Origin: Pseudomonadales bacterium
GTDB lineage: Bacteria; Pseudomonadota; Gammaproteobacteria; Pseudomonadales; Pseudohongiellaceae
Assembly (NCBI GenBank): GCA_031277435.1
Contig: JAITMI010000305.1
Location: forward strand, 1-13,524
DNA: 13,524 nucleotides
Direction: 5' to 3'
Shown here: positions 1-6,296 of the stretch, one piece after another
How positions within the stretch are numbered: position 1 is the stretch's first letter
Layout of the letters: the number at the start of each line of letters is the position of its first letter
Translations under genes and position numbers: made by a program
Notes under the pieces: generated by a model
What the model saw: only the letters and a program-made list of their open reading frames with translations
Told to the model about the DNA's origin: nothing
Database searches by the model: none

Positions 1-719
1 ACGCTGGCTTTTTCATCGAAGAAGGCTTTGCTGCGCTGACGGCGTTCCTCGGCTTCTTCGTCGCTGCCGTCGCGGAAGCTGACCTCCTCGCGCGGCACGA
101 AGAAAACCTGCCCGATCGGCAAATTGTGCGACACCGTGATGATGTCGCCGGGCGCCAGGATGTAACGGAATTCGGAATCGGCGACGTACCAGTCGGTTTC
201 GACGCGAGTCACCAGCACCGGCGCTACCGGGCGCGTGACCTGGTTGAGCACGCCGCTAAATACCGTGTCCCAGCCCGGCGGCGTTTGAAAGTTGTACGCG
301 CCGCGCAGCGTGACGCCGCCTTCGGGCGTGCCCATGTCGTCGGGCGCGACGAACATGCGCGCGATCGACAGCGCGGTCTGCTTGAAGCCGGGCGTCTCGG
401 GCACCATCAGTTTGACTTCTTCCTTGCGCAGCCCGATGCCGCCGAGCGACATTTGATAGTTGACGAAAAAAATCTGCTCCCACTTGCGGCCCGTAGGATT
501 GACGGCATAGCCGAACTGATAGAGCCCTTCACCCTCGTAACCGATGTGAAACTGCTCGTTTTCGCCCAGCGCGGGAAATACCAGATAGCCTAACGAACTG
601 CCGGCTTCGAGCACCGGACACAGGCGGGAATGCTGCGGCAACGAGGGACGCTGCGCCTCTTTCTTGGGGCGCAGACCGATGCCGGGGCGGCGGGAATTGG
701 GGAAGAGAGTCACTTGCAT
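1..719 (-). CDS. Partial conserved protein, possibly DUF6065-like (3' end outside window)
   Basis: An uninterrupted minus-strand frame runs from an ATG at 719 to the left edge: 239 complete codons, with no stop seen. The protein starts MQVTLFPNSRRPGIGLRPKK and has no signal peptide, so it is probably cytosolic. Later segments include GWDTVFSGVLNQ, VTRVETDWYVADSEFRYILA and PIGQVFFVPREEV, followed by an acidic/basic stretch (DGSDEEAEERRQRSK) near the window edge. The layout (a hydrophobic mid-region, a TRVETDW motif, then a FVPREE segment) loosely resembles DUF6065 proteins as I remember them; that is a recollection, not a search. It lies 215 bases downstream of the TonB receptor on the same strand, separated by a hairpin, so co-transcription is uncertain. 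No clear Shine-Dalgarno precedes the ATG. The frame stays open upstream only to a stop near 786-788, and no other ATG in it is better. Confidence 0.7.
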   Translation of the reverse strand, partial: MQVTLFPNSRRPGIGLRPKKEAQRPSLPQHSRLCPVLEAGSSLGYLVFPALGENEQFHIGYEGEGLYQFGYAVNPTGRKWEQIFFVNYQMSLGGIGLRKEEVKLMVPETPGFKQTALSIARMFVAPDDMGTPEGGVTLRGAYNFQTPPGWDTVFSGVLNQVTRPVAPVLVTRVETDWYVADSEFRYILAPGDIITVSHNLPIGQVFFVPREEVSFRDGSDEEAEERRQRSKAFFDEKAS

Positions 720-873
720 AGTCAGGCAGTATATCCAAACGCACGATGGCAACAACCGCGCGCGGCGGGAAATCAGCGGCTTTTTTCATGGAGTTTGCGC
801 GAGCGCAATGCGGGGCGCTCAAATCCGCAGCCGCCAGCGCTCCCAGGGGTAGCCGATCAGTGATATTTCCCAT

Positions 874-922
874 CCTCTCCCCCGGTTTCTTCCGCTGGGG
901 GGTGTTCGTACCGGGGGAGAGG
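874..922. repeat. Perfect 13-bp inverted repeat (long hairpin) downstream of the receptor gene
   Basis: CCTCTCCCCCGGT at 874-886 is the exact reverse complement of ACCGGGGGAGAGG at 910-922, with a 23-nt loop. It starts 13 bases past the receptor stop. On the minus strand the T run (TTTTTT) lies before the stem rather than after it, so it is not a classical intrinsic terminator. It may instead protect the receptor mRNA 3' end, or be one copy of a dispersed palindromic repeat family. Confidence 0.6.
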
Positions 923-934
923 GCGGAAAAAACC

Positions 935-3900
935 TCAAAAATTAAGATTCAAACTCACCTGATAACGCCGTCCGAATATGTCATAGGAACTGCTTACGGT
1001 CTGCGTGCCAAAGCGTGAGTTGAAGCTGGGAATGATCGGCGGTTCGCGGTCGAACAGGTTGGTGACGTTGAAGCTGGCGCGCCAGCCGATGCCGGAAGCG
1101 GTTTCGCCGTTGTAGCCTACGCCAAGATTCCAGACGGTGTTTGAGGCGGTGGTGTTGTCGTCCACGTCCACGCCTTCAACCCATGAGGAATTCAGCAGTA
1201 CGGAATCGAAGTAGTTGGCGCGCAAGATCACGTCCCAGTCGCCCAGGCCGTAAGTGCCGGAGATGGTGGTGGTCCAGGTAGGGCGTCCGCCGGAACCGGC
1301 CTGGTTCAATTTGCTGCCGCCGAGGTTGGTCTGCGAGTTTTCACGCAGATAACCGGCCAGCGCGCGAAGATTGAACCTTTCGTCGGCGCCGGCGAAAAAG
1401 TCGGGTTCCATGTTGTAAAGCAGTTCCACATCGACGCCGCTGATCTTGGCGGCGTTGATGTTCTGGAACACGTTGCGCACGGTGTTGACCATGCCGGTGT
1501 TGGCTTCGCGCAGCACGTATTGGCATTGTTCGGTGGCGCCGGCGAAGCATTCATCCACGATGCGCTGCGGCCCAAGCTGGCCCACCAGGCCGGCGACGCG
1601 GATTGAGTACCAATCGAGCGACAACTGCACGCTATCCAGCCAGTTGCCGAAGGCGGGCTGTATCACCACGCCGGCGGTCATGGTGTCGGCTTCCTCGGGC
1701 GCCAGATTGGGATTGCCGCCGTTGACCATGGTGATCTGATAAGTAGTACCGTTCAGCACCGGGTCGTTGACTTGCCCGGCGGTGCCTTGTTGATCGAACA
1801 GTTCAGAAAAGCTCGGTTCGCGCACGTCGCGCGATACCGTGCCGCGCAAGCGCAAGCCTTGCATGACTTGCAAACTCAAACCGCTTTTCCAACTGGCGAT
1901 CTCGCCGCTGCGCGAATAATCCGAGGAGCGCGCCGCTATATTCAGTTCCAGGCGCTGACCGCTGGTGAGTTCGAACACCGGCACGTTCAATTCGCCGAAC
2001 ATTTCCCATACGTCGAATTCGCCGCTGATCACCGGCACGCCGCCGAACATGTACATGTTGGTGCTTTGCTGGGAGTAACCGGCGGGAATGCCGCGAATGC
2101 CGAGATTGGGCGCGTTGAGCGGCGGGCCGTCGAGATCATCTGGACCAAGTGTTTCAAAACGCTGCCAGAAGGAATTTTCACGCCAGGTGAGGCCGGCGGC
2201 CAGCGATATGGGGCCGGCGCCGAAGCCTTCGAACAATTCGCCATCGACGACCAGTTCGGCGAAGTCCTGCTCGACGTGGCCGAGGGCGATGCGGTCATCG
2301 GCCACGTAGTCAATCGCCGCTTGCGAGTTGTTGCCGTAGCCGAAGATGTTGATGGGCTGGCAGTCGCGGATCGCGTTGTCCACGCCCACCGGCGAAACGC
2401 GCGTGATCGGCGTGGTTTGCTGGCCGGCGAAGGTCTGGCCCGCCACCACCGCGGCCAATTGCTCGGGGGTTGGATTGAAGCGCTGCACGTTGCAGATGAT
2501 GCCGCCGTTGGCGTCGCGCACCGCGTCCATCGCCATGAACAGACGGTCCAGGCGGGTTTCGTTGTAAATGATCGTGGTGCGGTCGGTTTCGCCGTGCTGG
2601 TAACTGCCGCCCAGATGCCAGTTGCCGTTGAGGTCCATATCGAAACCCAAGGTGCCGGTCCACATGGAGAAGCGGTTGTGCTGCGATTCGTTGCTGTCGA
2701 AATCGGTGACGCCCAGCGGCTGGCCGAGCTTTTCGACGCGCAAGGTGCTGAGATTTTCTGCCTGCATGACTTGCCGCACGCTTTCTGGAATGAACGGGTT
2801 TTCAGCGTAGATCGTGGCTTGCCAAGGCGTTTGCAGATGCGGCAAGCCGCGCTGGTTGTAGGAGTTGGATTCGGTGTTGGAGAGGATCAGATCGCCGTGA
2901 ATATCGAAACGATCCGTGACGTCAAACTTGAAACCGCCGAACAGCGCTTCCTGCTGTACCTCATTGCCCATGGGGCCGACGTTGAACGACAGGTCAGCCA
3001 AAAACGCCTCGGGGCCGCCCGATTGTGATTGCGAGCTGCCAGGGCCGCTGACGCTGGCGACTTCGCCGAGCACGAAAGGCCGCACGCCGCTGCCGTCTTC
3101 GAGGAAGGTCATGCGGTCGAGGCTGGAGCCGGGCATGTTGATCAGGCCGGTTGGCGTATGCGCGGTGGAATGCACGTAGGGCAGGGTGAGACGCTGCGGA
3201 TTGGTGCCGGGCGGGTCGTTGGGGCTCCAGGCGGGGTTGGTGACGTGGCCCCAGCGCTGAAAGCTGTCCCATTGCCCGGATTGCGCGGTCATTTGGCGGT
3301 CGATCTGATGCAGGCGGCGGCCTTCTATCGAGCCGATCAAGTGCAGCCGCTCGCCGAAGGTGCGGCCGCCAGCGATCGAAGCGTTCCAGTTTTGGCCGTC
3401 GCCAACCTCGGTGATGCCGGTCGAAGCGGACATTTTCAAGCCTTCGAATTCGCGGTCCAGAATGAAGTTGACTACGCCCGCCAGCGCATCGGCGCCATAG
3501 GCGGCGGAAGCGCCGCCGGTCACCACTTCGATGTTGGAAATCAGCGCGGTGGGGAACACATCGACGTTCACCTGATTGGTGCGGTCGTTGGGCACCACGC
3601 GCGAGCCGCTGAGCAAGACCAGCGTGCGGTTGCCGCCGATGCCGCGCATGTTGATGGAACTGGCGCCGGAGGAGCCGGTGATTACGCCGCCGCGCTGCGC
3701 GCTTTGGGTCTGGAAAAATTGCGGTAATTGATCGAGCTGTTCGGCGATGGTGGCTTCGGGCAGGTAGGTTTGCAACTCGGAGGTGGTGATGGCGGTGACC
3801 GGTACCGGGGTCAACATGCCGGAGGTCTGGCGGATGCGTGAGCCGGTAATCATGACTTCTTCGACGTCGCCGGCGTTTTGCTGGGCCCATAAATTTGGCG

Positions 3901-3970
3901 CGGCGCAGGCGGTGATGATGGCTAAGGCAAGGCCGCTTTTGCCGAAGCGGCTCGATACTGTGGTCTGCAT
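935..3970 (-). CDS. TonB-dependent outer-membrane receptor
   Basis: This is a 1011-residue outer-membrane transporter that uses TonB/proton-motive energy to import a ligand; the ligand cannot be told from sequence. Residues 1-29 are a Sec signal peptide (hydrophobic GLALAIITACAAP, cleavage after LWA). The segment EEVMITGSRIR at about 37-47 is typical of the TonB-box/plug entry in proteobacterial receptors. The plug spans about 50-170 and includes INMRGIGGNRTLVLL, NIEVVTGGASAAYGADALAG and VVNFILDREFEG. The rest is a long beta-barrel ending YQVSLNLNF, with the terminal Phe expected for Bam recognition. The start is supported by an AAGGGG Shine-Dalgarno at 3978-3983. The length is in the range of large carbohydrate- or polymer-type receptors. 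Upstream are a terminator-like hairpin (4105-4140) and 15-bp repeats (3998-4036), suggesting its own promoter. No anti-sigma/sigma pair is visible nearby. Confidence 0.95.
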   Translation of the reverse strand: MQTTVSSRFGKSGLALAIITACAAPNLWAQQNAGDVEEVMITGSRIRQTSGMLTPVPVTAITTSELQTYLPEATIAEQLDQLPQFFQTQSAQRGGVITGSSGASSINMRGIGGNRTLVLLSGSRVVPNDRTNQVNVDVFPTALISNIEVVTGGASAAYGADALAGVVNFILDREFEGLKMSASTGITEVGDGQNWNASIAGGRTFGERLHLIGSIEGRRLHQIDRQMTAQSGQWDSFQRWGHVTNPAWSPNDPPGTNPQRLTLPYVHSTAHTPTGLINMPGSSLDRMTFLEDGSGVRPFVLGEVASVSGPGSSQSQSGGPEAFLADLSFNVGPMGNEVQQEALFGGFKFDVTDRFDIHGDLILSNTESNSYNQRGLPHLQTPWQATIYAENPFIPESVRQVMQAENLSTLRVEKLGQPLGVTDFDSNESQHNRFSMWTGTLGFDMDLNGNWHLGGSYQHGETDRTTIIYNETRLDRLFMAMDAVRDANGGIICNVQRFNPTPEQLAAVVAGQTFAGQQTTPITRVSPVGVDNAIRDCQPINIFGYGNNSQAAIDYVADDRIALGHVEQDFAELVVDGELFEGFGAGPISLAAGLTWRENSFWQRFETLGPDDLDGPPLNAPNLGIRGIPAGYSQQSTNMYMFGGVPVISGEFDVWEMFGELNVPVFELTSGQRLELNIAARSSDYSRSGEIASWKSGLSLQVMQGLRLRGTVSRDVREPSFSELFDQQGTAGQVNDPVLNGTTYQITMVNGGNPNLAPEEADTMTAGVVIQPAFGNWLDSVQLSLDWYSIRVAGLVGQLGPQRIVDECFAGATEQCQYVLREANTGMVNTVRNVFQNINAAKISGVDVELLYNMEPDFFAGADERFNLRALAGYLRENSQTNLGGSKLNQAGSGGRPTWTTTISGTYGLGDWDVILRANYFDSVLLNSSWVEGVDVDDNTTASNTVWNLGVGYNGETASGIGWRASFNVTNLFDREPPIIPSFNSRFGTQTVSSSYDIFGRRYQVSLNLNF

Positions 3971-3997
3971 GTTGTTTCCCCTTTTTATTGGAACTTT

Positions 3998-4036
3998 CGT
4001 TATTGAGGTTGCCGTTATTGATGCTGCCGTTGTTTT
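3998..4036. repeat. Degenerate 15-bp-period direct repeat upstream of the receptor start
   Basis: CGTTATTGA occurs at 3998-4006 and 4013-4021, and a diverged third copy CGTTGTTTT lies at 4028-4036. TGCCGTT also recurs at 4010-4016 and 4025-4031. All are spaced exactly 15 bases apart. They lie 28-66 bases upstream of the receptor ATG, in its untranslated leader or promoter. They could be regulator half-sites or simple slippage products. Confidence 0.55.
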
Positions 4037-4104
4037 GTACTATTTGTTAAGAAAAGCCTCGCGGGTAGTTTGGGTGGTGAGCATCTCCTTTGCGTTTATG
4101 GCTG

Positions 4105-4140
4105 AAAACGCACGCGGCCCGGAGCGCGCCGGGCCGGTGC
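4105..4140 (-). terminator. Probable intrinsic terminator after the 4150-4923 gene
   Basis: The minus strand folds into CGGCCCGG / CCGGGCCG (8 perfect pairs, loop CGCGCT), extended by GCAC/GTGC across one bulged base, and is followed after GC by TTTT (minus-strand reading, 4108-4105). It begins 10 bases after the upstream stop codon. The T tract is short, so termination may be partial. Its position argues that the receptor gene is mainly transcribed from its own promoter between 3971 and 4104. Confidence 0.55.
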
Positions 4141-4149
4141 CTTGGCGGA

Positions 4150-4923
4150 TTATTCTTCTACTTCATAGGTGTGCCAGTTGCTGTAGTCCGGCGGTTTGAT
4201 GCGGCCTTCGATGACGCCGAGGTTGTTTTCCTCGCAGGAGTATTCCAAGAGCCCGAGGCCATCGGTCATGCGGGTGAAGCGGCGCTGGTTGCTCCAGGGT
4301 TCGGAGTAGTAGAGCGGATCGTCGATGGTGATTTCGTAGGCGATGGTGTTGGCGTCCTGCATGGTGAATTTTTCGGTGGCCGTCAGGCGATGGCTGTGCG
4401 GATGGCCGACGGTATCCAGCCTGGTTTTGCCGTTGTAGTTGCGGGTGGTGACCACCAGCGTATCGCCATCCCATTCGGCGTGTGAGTTGCCGTACCAGGT
4501 GGGCGGCAGATCCATCGTTATGTCCTCGCCGCCGATGGGGAAGGCGTGGTGCCAGGTGTTGACTTCAAACAGATAGGCAAACGCGTTGTCGGTCTGGAAG
4601 AACTGCACCGGGTTGGGCGAGTTCATCGAACGGATGTGCCCGAAAGGCAGGCAGGCACCGGTGTAATCGCCCTCGCTGGTGTCGTAACGCTCGAAATTCA
4701 GCTTGCCGGCGTCGGTCAATGGCAACTCTCCCGGCCCCGAGAGCGTTCTGCCATTGCCCTTGATCGCCATGTCGGGCACGTAGGGAAATTCCCAAAGACC
4801 GTTGAGATCGGGCTTGCCGCTGGGCAGGCGGGGAATGTCCGCGTTTTGCGCCAGCGCCGCTTGCGCGAGCGTCGCCAGCAGTATCGAACAGGAAATGGAC
4901 GGCAGGTACTTGGTCGGCTTCAT
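4150..4923 (-). CDS. Secreted protein of unnamed GKPDLNGLW-motif family
   Basis: This is a 257-residue protein with a Sec signal peptide (cleavage after ALA, about residue 25). The mature N-terminus carries PRLPSGKPDLNGLW, a motif I recognise from a secreted family common in Acidobacteria and Proteobacteria that has no established function. Other family-like segments are GACLPFGHIR, the WDGDTLVVTTRNYNGKT beta-strand region, the GHPHS histidine pair, TIDDPLYY, and LEYSCEENN near the C-terminus. The two mature cysteines (in GACLPF and YSCEEN) could form a disulfide in the periplasm. The ATG at 4923 has a good Shine-Dalgarno (GAAGGGG, 7 nt away). The gene faces away from the plus-strand operon and shares the 324-base divergent region with it. 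It lies upstream of the TonB receptor, so a role in handling the same extracellular substrate is plausible but inferred. Confidence 0.85.
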   Translation of the reverse strand: MKPTKYLPSISCSILLATLAQAALAQNADIPRLPSGKPDLNGLWEFPYVPDMAIKGNGRTLSGPGELPLTDAGKLNFERYDTSEGDYTGACLPFGHIRSMNSPNPVQFFQTDNAFAYLFEVNTWHHAFPIGGEDITMDLPPTWYGNSHAEWDGDTLVVTTRNYNGKTRLDTVGHPHSHRLTATEKFTMQDANTIAYEITIDDPLYYSEPWSNQRRFTRMTDGLGLLEYSCEENNLGVIEGRIKPPDYSNWHTYEVEE

Positions 4924-4950
4924 ATGATGGCCCCTTCGCTTGGCCTGTTT

Positions 4951-4987
4951 GTTGTTATGTGTCAGTTGTTATGTGTCAGTTGTTATG
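4951..4987. repeat. 14-bp tandem repeat, 2.6 copies
   Basis: GTTGTTATGTGTCA occurs exactly at 4951-4964 and 4965-4978, followed by the first nine bases of a third copy at 4979-4987. It sits 28-64 bases upstream of the minus-strand start at 4923. Read on the minus strand it is TGACACATAACAAC repeated, which could be tandem binding sites for an activator or repressor of that gene. Confidence 0.85.
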
Positions 4988-5148
4988 GTGTTCGGTCATT
5001 TCGTCAGGCGCGGCGCTGAGCCGGCTTGCCGCCATCAAACGCGATTTTGACGGCGCTGACAATGCAGAAACGGAAAAGATGACAATTCCGCCGGGTAGTT
5101 TACTTTTAACGGCGATTTTCATACCTTGCCACGAATCGAGTTGCAACA

Positions 5149-5168
5149 TGACCGGCGGCTAGCGGTCA
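5149..5168. promoter_or_regulatory. Candidate operator dyad TGACCG-N8-CGGTCA
   Basis: Perfect 6-bp arms at 5149-5154 and 5163-5168 are separated by 8 bases, inside the divergent promoter region about 80 bases upstream of the plus-strand operon. The arm and spacer sizes would suit a dimeric helix-turn-helix regulator, but no regulator gene is present in the window. A dyad of this size can arise by chance. Confidence 0.3.
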
Positions 5169-5175
5169 GGCCAGC

Positions 5176-5195
5176 TAATTAAGTTAACAATTAAG
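5176..5195. promoter_or_regulatory. AT-rich dyad and doubled AATTAAG in front of the plus-strand operon
   Basis: TAATT at 5176-5180 and AATTA at 5189-5193 form a dyad with an 8-base spacer. AATTAAG also repeats directly at 5177-5183 and 5189-5195 around a central GTTAAC palindrome. This is the most AT-rich stretch near the operon start and lies about 53-72 bases upstream of the first start codon, a sensible place for a -10 region or operator. No specific promoter boxes are claimed. Confidence 0.3.
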
Positions 5196-5247
5196 AATAG
5201 GCGCCAGCGCATTACCAGGGACAGCGGTATGGCTGGGGACGGAATGT

Positions 5248-6207
5248 ATGAGCCACGATCTTGCTTTTCTTGCCCGCAGGGGATTTCTGAAACGCTCCGC
5301 TTTGTGCGCCGGCGCGGCGTTTGCGCTGGGCGGCGGCAGGCGGACGTATGCGCAGGCGCCGGCGCTACAAAGCACGAAATTGAGCGATAAGGCGCTGTTC
5401 GTGCAGGGGCCGGACAGCAACGTGCTGGCGCTCGATGGCAGCGAAGGCTTGATTCTGGTGGACGGCGGCCATGCCGATGGGGTCGAGGCGCTGCATGGGC
5501 TGATCGCGCAACATTTCCCCAACCGGCCTTACCGGGCGCTCTTCAACACCCACTGGCACCCTGAACAGACCGGCGCCAACTTGCCTTTAGGAGAGCAGGG
5601 AGCCGAGATCATCGCCCACGAAAACACCATGTTGTGGGAAAGCACGGAGATTTGGCAGCGCTGGTCCGGTCTTACCTTTGCGCCGCTGCCGTCAGCCGCT
5701 CTGCCCAAGACCACGGTATTCGAGGATGGCAGCCTGACGATCGGCGACCGCGCGCCGTATTACGGCTATATGCGCGAAAGTCATACCGATGGCGATATCT
5801 GGGTCTATTTCGAGGACGACAATGTGCTGGTGACTGGCGGCTTGGTGTCCAATGGCCGCTGGCCTGATATCGATTGGTGGACTGGCGGCTTCATCGGCGG
5901 AATGATGGACGGCTTCGTGTCATTGATGACGGTGCCCAACGAGAACACCAAAATCGTGCCGGCTTATGGCAATATCATGAGCTTGCAAGAGTTGCGCGCG
6001 CAGAATCAGATGTACCTGACCGTGTTCGACCGCATCCACGCCTCGTTCATCAAGAGCGATACGCTGGAAGACTTGCTGCGCTCGAAGCCAACGGCGGAAT
6101 TCGACGCCGCGATGGGCGATCCCACGCGGTTTTTGACCTTGGCGTTTCAAAGTATCCAGGGCCACCTGCGGGATCCGCAGAGCGACCGGTTTCTCAATAT
6201 TCCGTAA
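5248..6207 (+). CDS. Tat-exported metallo-beta-lactamase-fold protein with degenerate metal site
   Basis: This is a 319-residue protein. Residues 9-30 (ARRGFLKRSALCAGAAFALG) form a twin-arginine signal (R10, R11), so it should be exported folded to the periplasm. The fold is recognisable from LILVDGGH (about 68-75), THWHPEQTGAN (101-111), ESHTDGDIWVYF (177-188) and the Gly-rich WWTGGFIGGMM (210-220). The usual HxHxDH motif reads HWHPEQ: H102 and H104 are kept, but Asp becomes E106 and His becomes Q107. H179 is kept. The bridging Asp normally found in GD reads G198 (VTGGLV), and the late GHG His is Y240 (VPAYGN). One three-histidine metal site therefore remains and the second is lost. It is the first gene of the operon, 27 bases before the next start. 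It could be a one-metal hydrolase or a non-catalytic binder. Confidence 0.85.
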   Translation: MSHDLAFLARRGFLKRSALCAGAAFALGGGRRTYAQAPALQSTKLSDKALFVQGPDSNVLALDGSEGLILVDGGHADGVEALHGLIAQHFPNRPYRALFNTHWHPEQTGANLPLGEQGAEIIAHENTMLWESTEIWQRWSGLTFAPLPSAALPKTTVFEDGSLTIGDRAPYYGYMRESHTDGDIWVYFEDDNVLVTGGLVSNGRWPDIDWWTGGFIGGMMDGFVSLMTVPNENTKIVPAYGNIMSLQELRAQNQMYLTVFDRIHASFIKSDTLEDLLRSKPTAEFDAAMGDPTRFLTLAFQSIQGHLRDPQSDRFLNIP

Positions 6208-6296
6208 CGATCATGCCAGATATCGTGGCTACCATGAACAGAACGATCATGAATAAAACGATCATGAAAAGAACGATCATGCAAAGAGCGATCTTG
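6206..6296 (+). repeat. Repeated AACGATCATG start-codon unit, 15-bp period
   Basis: AACGATCATG occurs at 6206-6215 (overlapping the TAA stop of the preceding gene), 6242-6251, 6257-6266 and 6272-6281, with a diverged copy AGCGATCTTG at 6287-6296. The last four are spaced exactly 15 bases apart and in frame. Each copy places an ATG (the last a TTG) in the frame of the downstream gene, so the encoded N-terminus repeats a five-residue (N/K/R)-T-I-M-like unit. Gain or loss of a copy would change the N-terminal length by five residues without a frameshift. Confidence 0.9.

Larger units (their letters stand above)
4924..5247. promoter_or_regulatory. Divergent intergenic region between the two arms of the locus
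   Basis: These 324 bases separate the start codons of two divergent genes and must hold promoters for both. Visible structure: the 14-bp tandem repeat at 4951-4987 near the minus-strand gene; the dyad TGACCG-N8-CGGTCA at 5149-5168; and an AT-rich island at about 5176-5196 with a TAATT-N8-AATTA dyad and a doubled AATTAAG. I could not identify a convincing -35/-10 pair on either strand. A small open frame on the plus strand (4959-5162) has no family resemblance and was not called. Confidence 0.6.

Noticed and set aside
1772..3727. Long plus-strand open frames (418 and 232 codons) opposite the TonB receptor
   Set aside because: They are antisense to a clearly recognisable receptor, have no family-like motifs, and have the composition expected of a mirrored GC-rich coding strand.
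4959..5162. 67-codon plus-strand open frame in the divergent intergenic region
   Set aside because: It starts inside the 14-bp repeat, lacks a ribosome site and any recognisable motif, and sits where promoters are expected.
5874..6233. Upstream extension of the cytochrome frame into the MBL gene
   Set aside because: It overlaps a well-supported gene in another frame, and the signal peptide lies only after 6279, so the real start is in the 6213-6279 ATG cluster.
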